Assembly (NCBI RefSeq): GCF_009828025.1
Contig: NZ_WTYA01000002.1
Location: 186,001 to 250,000, forward strand
Direction of reading: 5' to 3'
Source of the DNA: Qipengyuania algicida
Lineage (GTDB): Bacteria; Pseudomonadota; Alphaproteobacteria; Sphingomonadales; Sphingomonadaceae
Length of the DNA stretch: 64,000 nucleotides
Shown here: positions 37,307 through 44,116 of the stretch, one piece after another
Position numbering within the stretch: the stretch's first letter is position 1
Layout of the letters: each line of letters begins with the position of its first letter
Notes under the pieces: model-generated
The model's database searches: none
What the model was told of the DNA's origin: nothing
What the model saw: only the letters and a program-made list of their open reading frames with translations
Translations under genes and position numbers: made by a program

Positions 37307-38448
37307 TGGCGCAGCATCTCCCGGCCGACAATCATTCGCATGACCTGATTGGTGCCTTCGAGGATCGAATGCACCCTGAGATCGCGCCAGAAGCGTTCAA
37401 TCGGGTAATCCTTGAGATAGCCGTAGCCGCCGAACAATTGCAGCGCGTCATTGACCACCTTGCTGCCGCTGTCGGTCGCCAGGCGCTTGGCCATGGCGGA
37501 AAACTTGCTCTTGTCGGGTGCGCCGTCGGTCACCTTGGCGGCGGCGAGATAGAGCAGCGCGCGCGCCGCCTCCAGATCGGTCGCCATGTCGGCCAGCATG
37601 AACTGGGTGTTCTGGAAATCGGCCACAGGCTGGCCGAACTGCTGGCGGTCCTTGGTGTATTTGACCGCCTCGTCAAGGCACCGCTGCGCCCCGCCGAGCG
37701 AGCAGGCGCCGATATTCAGGCGTCCGCCATCCAGCCCCATCATCGCAAAGCGGAAGCCGTGGCCTTCCTCGCCCACGCGGTTGGCCACAGGCACGCGCGC
37801 GTCCTCGAAGATCAGCTGCGCTGTGGGCGAAGCATTCCAGCCGAGCTTCTTTTCCGGTGCGCCGAAACTGAGCCCCGGCGTGTCCTTGTCGACCACCAGG
37901 CAGGTGATGCCCTTGGTCTTGTCCTCACCGGTGCGGACCATGGCGACGTAGACATCGTTGAAGCCGCTGCCGGAGATGAACTGCTTGGTGCCGTTGATGA
38001 CGTAGTGATCGCCGTCCAGCTTCGCGCTGGTCTTGAGCGCGGCGGCGTCCGAGCCGGAACCGGGTTCGGTGAGCGCGTAGCTGGCGATCTTGTCCATGGT
38101 GACGAGGTCGGGAATGTATTTCGCCTTCACCTCGGCCCCGCCGAACTGGTCGATCATCCAGGCGGCCATATTGTGGATCGAGACATAGGCACTGGTGGCG
38201 GGACAGCCATAGGCCATCGCCTCCATGATCAGTGCGGCTTCGAGTCGCCCGAGGCCGATCCCGCCCGATTCCTCGGAGACATAGATCGCACCAAAGCCAA
38301 GCCCAGCACTCTGCTTGATCACATCGCGCGGGAAGTGGTGCTTTTCATCCCATTCGGCGGCGAAGGGGGTGATGTTGTCGGCGGTGAAGCGCTGCGCCAT
38401 TTCCTGGATCGCGCGCTGGTCGTCGGTAAGTTGAAATTGTCCGGTCAT
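37303..38448 (-). CDS. Isobutyryl-CoA dehydrogenase (acyl-CoA dehydrogenase)
   Basis: This flavoprotein of 381 residues oxidises an acyl-CoA to its 2-enoyl form, probably isobutyryl-CoA to methacrylyl-CoA given the downstream genes. Motifs are YALTEPGSGSDAAAL (FAD/substrate), FGGYGYLKDYPIERFWRD and the catalytic base Glu364 in ILEGTNQVM. The start at 38448 (MTGQFQLTDDQRAI) is the natural family start. It heads the four-gene valine block. Electrons would go to electron transfer flavoprotein, whose genes are not in the window. Confidence 0.9.
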   Translation of the reverse strand: MTGQFQLTDDQRAIQEMAQRFTADNITPFAAEWDEKHHFPRDVIKQSAGLGFGAIYVSEESGGIGLGRLEAALIMEAMAYGCPATSAYVSIHNMAAWMIDQFGGAEVKAKYIPDLVTMDKIASYALTEPGSGSDAAALKTSAKLDGDHYVINGTKQFISGSGFNDVYVAMVRTGEDKTKGITCLVVDKDTPGLSFGAPEKKLGWNASPTAQLIFEDARVPVANRVGEEGHGFRFAMMGLDGGRLNIGACSLGGAQRCLDEAVKYTKDRQQFGQPVADFQNTQFMLADMATDLEAARALLYLAAAKVTDGAPDKSKFSAMAKRLATDSGSKVVNDALQLFGGYGYLKDYPIERFWRDLRVHSILEGTNQVMRMIVGREMLRQ

Positions 38449-38491
38449 GCGCGCGGCTCTAGCGCCGCCATGACTGCAGGGAAAGGGGGGC

Positions 38492-39007
38492 TTAGCCGGT
38501 AGCACCCTGACAGATATCGTTTTGCGCCACCTGCTTCACCCGGTCATAGGATTGGTGGTCCGGAGCCAGTCGGCGAATCAGGATCAGTCCCTTGCGGGAC
38601 GGACTGGCAATCGCTCCACCCTTTGCATTGGCACCCGGCGCCACCAAAGCGACCTGCCGCTGCTTCCCATTGCCCCGCACAGTCAGGAAATTGTCGGTGC
38701 TGGCATCGAACAAGGACAGTGAGGAATAGCCCTTATAGGGCGCCATCACGATTTTGATCGGCCCCTGCTGTCGATTGAAATCGAAGCGGCAGATCGAATA
38801 GGCGAGATCAGGCGAAGGCCTTACCACTGTCTGCGTTTGCGGTGTCATCCTTGCGGCGAGCACGAAGCGATTGAGCGGAATGCCGCGTTGCTCCATGCGT
38901 TGCGTAGCCTTTCCCATGATGAAGCGCGGCGCTTCGTGCAGCACCAGAGCATGCGTGCCGACGGCAGCGACCAGCATCGTTAGCAGTGGCCCCAACCACC
39001 GCTTCAT
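38492..39007 (-). CDS. DUF1254 domain-containing membrane protein
   Basis: The 171-residue protein has one N-terminal hydrophobic segment (about 4-22) and a globular rest with SPDLAYSICRFDFNRQQGPIKIV and YSSLSLFDASTDNFLTV, matching the DUF1254 beta-domain. Its role is unknown. It overlaps the DUF1214 gene by four bases. In many bacteria DUF1254 and DUF1214 are parts of one longer protein, so the two products probably form one complex outside the cytoplasmic membrane. Confidence 0.8.
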   Translation of the reverse strand: MKRWLGPLLTMLVAAVGTHALVLHEAPRFIMGKATQRMEQRGIPLNRFVLAARMTPQTQTVVRPSPDLAYSICRFDFNRQQGPIKIVMAPYKGYSSLSLFDASTDNFLTVRGNGKQRQVALVAPGANAKGGAIASPSRKGLILIRRLAPDHQSYDRVKQVAQNDICQGATG

Positions 39008-39627
39008 GCCGCACCTCGCGGACAGCCGAGCCGCTCGATCCGCGGCGGATTGAGTACGTCCTGCGGGTTCGAAAAAAGATTCTTGTCCGGAATATACAGA
39101 CGCAAAGTCACGTCGAAACGGCCCGCATTGCGGCTCGACACCCATAAACCATTACCCGGACGCCGGGCAGAAATCAGGGCGCTCCAGCTGTTGCCATTCA
39201 ACCTGCTGGCATCGATGGAAAGCGCATGGTCATCGTTCATCGGCAGGCGGCTTTCACCATCGTACAGCGTGATCGACCACCATTGAGCGGGCATTCCCGC
39301 ACCGAAAATCCGGTAGTCGCATTGCTCGCGCAACGGCTGTCCGTCTTCATCGCTCGCGGTGGTGAAATAGACCGCTTCGCTGCGCGAAAGCGCAAGGAGG
39401 CCGCTGCGCGCAACGCGAGCGCGGACATAAGGGTTGGCCGAGGATGATCCGATCGCGAAATCGCTGTGCCAGCCGTTGACGTCTACGCCAGCCGAATCGA
39501 GGCCGCGCGATCCGGGCAGCAAACCTCCCATCGCCAGCGCGCTGTAGCCGCCGACCGAGACACCAATCAAAATTGCACCGACATAGAGTGCAGCGCGGCG
39601 AAGGTGTGAGCCGGCTTTATCCGTCAT
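39004..39627 (-). CDS. DUF1214 domain-containing membrane protein
   Basis: The 207-residue protein has an N-terminal membrane segment (about 11-33), then the DUF1214 domain. YFTTASDEDGQPL, CDYRIFGAGMPAQWWSITLYD and LRLYIPDKNLFSNP are the recognisable segments. The function is unknown. It overlaps RidA by 11 bases upstream and DUF1254 by four downstream, as part of a five-gene overlapping array. Confidence 0.85.
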   Translation of the reverse strand: MTDKAGSHLRRAALYVGAILIGVSVGGYSALAMGGLLPGSRGLDSAGVDVNGWHSDFAIGSSSANPYVRARVARSGLLALSRSEAVYFTTASDEDGQPLREQCDYRIFGAGMPAQWWSITLYDGESRLPMNDDHALSIDASRLNGNSWSALISARRPGNGLWVSSRNAGRFDVTLRLYIPDKNLFSNPQDVLNPPRIERLGCPRGAA

Positions 39628-40009
39628 CGCCGCACCATGCCTCCGCCTCTATCTCGACCTTCCATTCCGTGCGGCACAGCCATGCCACGCCGACCATGGT
39701 CGCTGCCGGACGCGCCTTGCCGAAATGACGGGCATGGACCTCGCCAACCGCGCCCTGATCCGCGGGATCGGTCAGGAACATTCGGGTGCGGATCACATCG
39801 TCTGCGCGACCGCCCAACCGCTCGATCGCTGCGATAATCAATGCACAGCATCGCTCAGCCTGAGCTGCGGCATCGCCGGATGTGGAACTGCCGTCTTTCT
39901 CGATCGGGCCGGTTCCCGCCACCAGTATCCGCCGCCCGTCTCTTACCGCACGGGCAAAGCCGAAACGCTCTTCGAAGGGAGACCCGGATGCGGTCCGCTC
40001 GCGCGTCAT
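39617..40009 (-). CDS. RidA-family protein (YjgF/YER057c/UK114)
   Basis: RidA-type proteins hydrolyse reactive enamine/imine intermediates. The 130-residue protein has the fold's features: RRILVAGTGPI, the trimer-interface segment DDVIRTRMFLTDPADQGAVGEVH with the catalytic arginine, and C-terminal VEIEAEAW. It belongs to a divergent subgroup, so the substrate is open. Its ATG overlaps the stop of the upstream I78-like gene by four bases. Confidence 0.87.
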   Translation of the reverse strand: MTRERTASGSPFEERFGFARAVRDGRRILVAGTGPIEKDGSSTSGDAAAQAERCCALIIAAIERLGGRADDVIRTRMFLTDPADQGAVGEVHARHFGKARPAATMVGVAWLCRTEWKVEIEAEAWCGDDG

Positions 40010-40317
40010 CCGCAGCGAATTGCGGTGACCCGCATCTTACGATCATACGTCACGCGTACGCGATCCGGGCGAAAATCCATGGTTACGGCAGTATCGGGCG
40101 GTACCCATTGGAAAACCTGCGCCCCGGTATGCTTCTGAATCGCCAAGCCTAGCGCAGCGGTAGCCGTCTCGCCCATATAACCATCGACATCATCTGCCTT
40201 GCAGGGATGGTCCGTGCCCACAGGGCGGGTTTGCAGCGGTTCCGCAACGCTCGCGCAAGCGGCAAGCGCTGTCATGCAGGTGGCCGTCACCGCAGCAAGC
40301 AACAGCAGGCGTATCAT
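40006..40317 (-). CDS. Peptidase inhibitor I78-family lipoprotein
   Basis: The 103-residue protein has a lipoprotein signal (ALAAC, Cys21) and then the I78 pattern. The pattern is C-x-D-x3-GYMGETATAALGLAIQKHTGA, QVFQWVPPDTAVTMDFRPDRVRVTYDR, ending in a C-G. I78 members include a fungal elastase inhibitor; bacterial members are mostly uncharacterised exported proteins. It overlaps an upstream lipoprotein gene and downstream RidA by four bases each. Confidence 0.85.
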   Translation of the reverse strand: MIRLLLLAAVTATCMTALAACASVAEPLQTRPVGTDHPCKADDVDGYMGETATAALGLAIQKHTGAQVFQWVPPDTAVTMDFRPDRVRVTYDRKMRVTAIRCG

Positions 40318-40760
40318 GACGGGCAGCGCTTGAGCGCCGTCGCCATGCCCGGATGGTCGGCGGGCACCGGGCTGGCGGTCATCTGGTGCGCGTCGGGCGA
40401 CAACGCGAAACGCATCTTCTGCGTCCATTGCTCGCCTTCCCCGTCCATCGCCATCGTCAGTTCGATCGTGCCCGGCCCATCGCGGGTCACCTGCTTCACC
40501 TCCCCGCTCGATTCGTAAAAGGCGAGGTGCTGCTTGCCGATTTCGACACGCATATCCGAATCGGGATCGCAATGTCCTTTCGCACCGTCCCACACGCCCA
40601 AAAAGGCTGCGGGAACCGCATTTGGTGCAGCACTCGCTGTCTGCGTCGGCGCCGTATTCGCCTTTGGGGACGGCGTGTTGTTTGCATCGCCGGATTGTGA
40701 CGGCTGTTGCGAACACGCTGCGAGCGTCAGCATGGCGGCCATGAGAATGAGTCTACGCAT
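40314..40760 (-). CDS. Uncharacterised lipoprotein
   Basis: The 148-residue protein has a lipoprotein signal (LTLAAC, Cys16), a Ser/Pro/Thr/Ala linker (about 17-52) and a compact domain from FLGVWDGAKGHCDPDSDMRVEIG. The domain pattern (GVWD, CDPDSD...R..I......FYES.G) recurs in exported proteins of related bacteria but I do not know a function for it. It is the first gene of the overlapping five-gene array. I chose the ATG at 40760; a GTG is one codon earlier. Confidence 0.75.
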   Translation of the reverse strand: MRRLILMAAMLTLAACSQQPSQSGDANNTPSPKANTAPTQTASAAPNAVPAAFLGVWDGAKGHCDPDSDMRVEIGKQHLAFYESSGEVKQVTRDGPGTIELTMAMDGEGEQWTQKMRFALSPDAHQMTASPVPADHPGMATALKRCPS

Positions 40761-40831
40761 CACGATGGTGTACCCTCATCGCGCGCCTCGCGCCAGCATC
40801 GGCACAGGACCGATGTCGGCGAGTAGCGTGG

Positions 40832-41359
40832 TTAGAGAGGTTTCACGGCCAAATGGTCATGCCCTGTCATTCCAATAGTCAACAGTGCTGCGCCGATAAA
40901 CACCAGTTCGATACCAAGATAGAGCCCAAGGACTGCCATCGCCGAAACCGGATATGATATCAGGATAAGTAGCCCCAGACCGATCGCCACCAGTGCGGAG
41001 ATCAACAGTATCACCTTAGCGCTCGAACGATAGGAAAACGCAGCAACAGCGCGCGTCCCACCCGAGAGGATTAACAGTATGGCAATCGCGAAGGTCAGGC
41101 TCAGCATTCCCTCCATCGGATCGATCAGCAGCCACAACCCGAGGATGACCGAAATCAGCCCAAACAGTGACTGCGCCACGCGATGCCCGTGACGCGGAGG
41201 GGAAAAGGCCCCAAAAATCTGGAATGCTCCGGCGATGATGAAAAGATAGCCGGCCAGCGCGGTCGCGGCGATCGAAGCGGCGAACAGATTGGTCAACGCG
41301 GCGATACCGCCAATGAGCGCGACCAATCCGCCGATTATATACCAAACCTTATGTGACAT
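40832..41359 (-). CDS. HdeD-family (DUF308) membrane protein
   Basis: The 175-residue protein has six closely spaced transmembrane helices in three pairs, with the DUF308/HdeD repeats (YIIGGLVALIGGIAAL, GLWLLIDPMEGMLSLTFAIAIL and LILISYPVSAMAVLGLYLGIELVFIGAALL). In E. coli HdeD is involved in acid resistance at high cell density. The start at 41359 (MSHKVWYI) is preferred over an upstream methionine because it begins just ahead of the first helix. Confidence 0.83.
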   Translation of the reverse strand: MSHKVWYIIGGLVALIGGIAALTNLFAASIAATALAGYLFIIAGAFQIFGAFSPPRHGHRVAQSLFGLISVILGLWLLIDPMEGMLSLTFAIAILLILSGGTRAVAAFSYRSSAKVILLISALVAIGLGLLILISYPVSAMAVLGLYLGIELVFIGAALLTIGMTGHDHLAVKPL

Positions 41360-41437
41360 GAGGCCAGCCCCTGCCTTTGCCCAATCCAATGTCAAGATTA
41401 CAACGGCTAGCTAGCTCGCTGGTTTCCACTCTGTCCC

Positions 41438-42934
41438 TCACCCCATAGTCGGGATAACGAAGGCGTTGGAGCCGTCGCCGCCGCCATCGGGCCAACGCTG
41501 GGTGACGGTCTTGACCTTGGTCCAGAACTTGAGCCCCTCAGTGCCGTACTGGTTGGTGTCACCAAAGGCGCTGCGCTTCCAGCCGCCGAAGCTGTGATAG
41601 CTGACCGGAACCGGGATCGGCACGTTGATCCCGACCATGCCCACATTCACGCGGCTCGCGAACTCGCGCGCGGCGTGGCCGTTGCGGGTAAAGATCGCGA
41701 CGCCGTTGCCATACTGGTGCTCGCTCGGAAGGCGCACGGCTTCTTCAAAGTCCTTGGCCCGCACGATCTGGAGGACGGGTCCGAAGATCTCCTCCTGATA
41801 GCTGGTCATCTTGGGCGTCACCCGGTCGAGCAGCGTCGGGCCGACGAAGAAACCGTCCTCGTGCCCCTGGAGACTAAAGCCGCGGCCGTCGATCACGACC
41901 TCGGCGCCCTCTTGCTCGGCGGTGTCGATCCACTGCTCGATCCGCGCCTTGTGCTCAGGCGTCACCACCGGGCCGTAATGCGCATCCTTGTCGGTTGAGA
42001 CACCTACGCGCAGCGCGTTGATCGCCGGGATCAGCTTGGCCTTCAGGCGCTCGGCGGTATCCTCGCCCACCGGCACCACCACCGGCAGCGCCATGCAGCG
42101 TTCACCGGCGCTGCCGAAGGCCGCGCCGGCCAGATCGTTCACCACCATGTCGAGATCGGCATCGGGCATCACGATACCGTGGTTCTTGGCCCCACCCATC
42201 GCCTGCACGCGCTTGCCGTTGTCGACCCCGCGCCGATAGACGTAATGCGCGATGTCGGACGAACCGACGAAGCTGATCCCGGCGATATCGGGGTGGTCGA
42301 GGATCGCATCGACCATTTCCTTGTCCCCATGCACGCATTGCAGCAGCCCTTCGGGCGCGCCAGCTTCAAGAAACAGCTCGGTCAGCCGTACCGGCACGCT
42401 GGGATCGCGCTCACTGGGCTTGAGAATAAAGGCATTACCCGCCGCGATCGCCATGCCAAACATCCACATCGGGATCATCGCGGGGAAGTTGAACGGGGTG
42501 ATCCCCGCGCCGATGCCGAGCGGCTGGCGCATCGAATAGACATCGATCCCCGGCCCAGCGCCATTGGTGTATTCGCCCTTGCCTACCTGCGGGATGCCGC
42601 AAGCGTATTCGATCACTTCCAGCCCGCGCTGCACATCGCCTCTGGCATCGTCGATCACCTTGCCGTGCTCGCTCGACAGCAAGCGCGCAAGATCGTCTAT
42701 GTTCGCCTCGATCAGCTCCTTGTAACGGAACATGACCCTCGCACGCTTCTGCGGATTGGTCGCGGCCCATTCCGGCTGAACCTTCTTCGCCGCCTGCACC
42801 GCCTTGTCGAGCAGCGCCGCATCGCCCAGCGCAACCTCTGCCTGAACCTCGCCCGTCGACGGATCCCAGACCTTGTGGGTGCGGCCCGCTGAACCGCCAG
42901 CCCCGCCGACGATGACGTGATCGATAGTGCGCAT
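41438..42934 (-). CDS. mmsA: Methylmalonate-semialdehyde dehydrogenase (CoA-acylating)
   Basis: MmsA converts methylmalonate semialdehyde to propionyl-CoA with CoA and NAD, the last step of the valine branch. The 498-residue aldehyde dehydrogenase-fold protein has ITPFNFPAMIPMWMFG, the NAD-binding SFVGSSDIAHYVY and the nucleophile Cys280 in GSAGERCMALPVV. SYHSFGGWKRSAFGD near the end is typical of MmsA. The ATG at 42934 is preceded by GAGAGAAG. It lies about 3 kb from mmsB and the other valine genes on the same strand. Confidence 0.95.
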   Translation of the reverse strand: MRTIDHVIVGGAGGSAGRTHKVWDPSTGEVQAEVALGDAALLDKAVQAAKKVQPEWAATNPQKRARVMFRYKELIEANIDDLARLLSSEHGKVIDDARGDVQRGLEVIEYACGIPQVGKGEYTNGAGPGIDVYSMRQPLGIGAGITPFNFPAMIPMWMFGMAIAAGNAFILKPSERDPSVPVRLTELFLEAGAPEGLLQCVHGDKEMVDAILDHPDIAGISFVGSSDIAHYVYRRGVDNGKRVQAMGGAKNHGIVMPDADLDMVVNDLAGAAFGSAGERCMALPVVVPVGEDTAERLKAKLIPAINALRVGVSTDKDAHYGPVVTPEHKARIEQWIDTAEQEGAEVVIDGRGFSLQGHEDGFFVGPTLLDRVTPKMTSYQEEIFGPVLQIVRAKDFEEAVRLPSEHQYGNGVAIFTRNGHAAREFASRVNVGMVGINVPIPVPVSYHSFGGWKRSAFGDTNQYGTEGLKFWTKVKTVTQRWPDGGGDGSNAFVIPTMG

Positions 42935-43084
42935 GTTACTTCTCTCCAAAATTCTCTCGTCTCTGGCGCGCGCTGTGGAACCGGGCGCTGGTGAAATCAA
43001 CCTCACCTAATTGAGAAACCGTCGGCGGCCTGCTCGTTCCGGATTGACCGAGCGCATCGCGTGCGGCAAATGGCGCGGCGCAAG

Positions 43085-43158
43085 GCGGGTATGATGTAAT
43101 GGTAGCCTGTCAGCTTCCCATGCTGAACGCGCGGGTTCGATTCCCGCTACCCGCTCCA
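43085..43158 (+). tRNA. tRNA-Gly (anticodon CCC)
   Basis: The 74-nt gene folds as a normal cloverleaf: acceptor GCGGGTA with TACCCGC, anticodon stem CAGC/GCTG with loop TTCCCAT (anticodon CCC at 43117-43119), T arm GCGGGTTCGATTCCCGC and an encoded CCA at 43156-43158. It reads Gly codon GGG. Confidence 0.95.
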
Positions 43159-43163
43159 ACTAC

Positions 43164-43225
43164 CCGTCCAGATTTTTGTATAAAGGCCTTGGATTTCCGA
43201 GGGCTTTATACAAAAATCTGGACGG
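43164..43225. terminator. Long near-perfect hairpin between two convergent tRNA-Gly genes
   Basis: Two 22-nt arms (43164-43185 and 43204-43225) are exact reverse complements. The inner part continues the stem with one G-G mismatch and one G-T pair up to an ATTT loop. Arms contain T5 and A5 runs. Its position between converging tRNA 3' ends suggests a bidirectional terminator or processing barrier. Confidence 0.6.
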
Positions 43226-43241
43226 CTGGGGACGAGGTGCT

Positions 43242-43315
43242 TGGAGCGGGTAGCGGGAATCGAACCCGCATAACTAGCTTGGAAGGCTAGGGCTTTACCA
43301 CTAAGCTATACCCGC
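43242..43315 (-). tRNA. tRNA-Gly (anticodon TCC)
   Basis: The reverse strand folds as a cloverleaf with acceptor GCGGGTA/TACCCGC, anticodon loop CTTCCAA (anticodon TCC at 43283-43281), the same T arm as the neighbouring tRNA-Gly and an encoded CCA (complement of 43242-43244). It reads Gly GGA and GGG codons. The two genes share their 3' third exactly. Confidence 0.95.
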
Positions 43316-43403
43316 CCGCTCGCTGCAACGCATCGCGTGGTGCGCAGGACGCGGCAATTGCCACCGAAACCGACCCTGCGTCAACTGCCGAATTACTCGC
43401 CCG

Positions 43404-44084
43404 CTATCGCGGCGTCGCCTGTGCGGAAGGAGTGCCGCTTCCCGAAGGCGACGGCGACGGCTTACCATCGCTGCGTTGTTCGATCTCTTCGACCAGCGTG
43501 GGTGCACGCTCGTCGTCCGCGTTGGCCTGTTCCACCGCGACATTCACTTCCACGCGGCGATTCTTGGCCCGCCCAGCTTCATCCGGAGTGCCATCCGGCT
43601 TTGCGTTCGGCGCAATAGGGTTCTGCTCGCCGAATGCGATGAGTGTGATGCGCTTTGGGATAATTCCGTGTGCAATCATCCATTCTTTCACGGCCTCGCC
43701 TCGCTTCTTAGACGCCCGCATATTGGCATCGTCGCAACCATCCGAATCGCTGTGCGCCCGCAAGACGATCGGGCCGCCTTCGGCTACCTGTGGACTGGCG
43801 ACCAGGTTTTGAAGCGCCTCTATGGCCTGTTCGTCGAGCTTTGCGCCGCCTTCGGGAAAGCCAATACGCACATCGAGCGGAGCGAGGGGCGGCGGCGTAA
43901 AAGTCGGCGTTTCAATTCCCGGTCGCATGATCGACGTCTGCGCCGGAGTTTGCGACACGGTGGGACTAGGGGACGCTTCACCGCCATTCGATGGATTGCG
44001 TTCACCGCAAGCGGACAGGGCCAGCGACGCGCCGATCGCCGTCGCCATGACCAAGGATCGCCTTGTGTTGCACACCCCAAACAT
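43404..44084 (-). CDS. OmpA-family lipoprotein
   Basis: The 226-residue protein has a lipoprotein signal (ALSAC, Cys26), a Ser/Pro/Thr-rich linker, an OmpA-like peptidoglycan-binding domain (about 80-190) and a second Ser/Pro-rich tail. In the domain, LRAHSDSDGCDDANMRASKKRGEAV and NRRVEVNV carry the diaminopimelate-binding Asp and Arg region. Two extra cysteine-rich/acidic residues near DGC are uncommon. It likely ties the outer membrane to the wall. GGGAGGG precedes the ATG at 44084. The antiporter gene ends 32 bases upstream. Confidence 0.85.
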   Translation of the reverse strand: MFGVCNTRRSLVMATAIGASLALSACGERNPSNGGEASPSPTVSQTPAQTSIMRPGIETPTFTPPPLAPLDVRIGFPEGGAKLDEQAIEALQNLVASPQVAEGGPIVLRAHSDSDGCDDANMRASKKRGEAVKEWMIAHGIIPKRITLIAFGEQNPIAPNAKPDGTPDEAGRAKNRRVEVNVAVEQANADDERAPTLVEEIEQRSDGKPSPSPSGSGTPSAQATPR

Positions 44085-44116
44085 CGGTACCCTCCCTGTT
44101 GCGCGTGTCTTGTGCC

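Noticed and set aside
36353-38502. Antisense frames under the valine-pathway genes
   Set aside because: They mirror the hydrolase and dehydrogenase genes, which have complete motifs and coupled starts.
40797-40815. Small inverted repeat CATCGG/CCGATG
   Set aside because: Only six base pairs with no T-tract; likely chance in a GC-rich gap.
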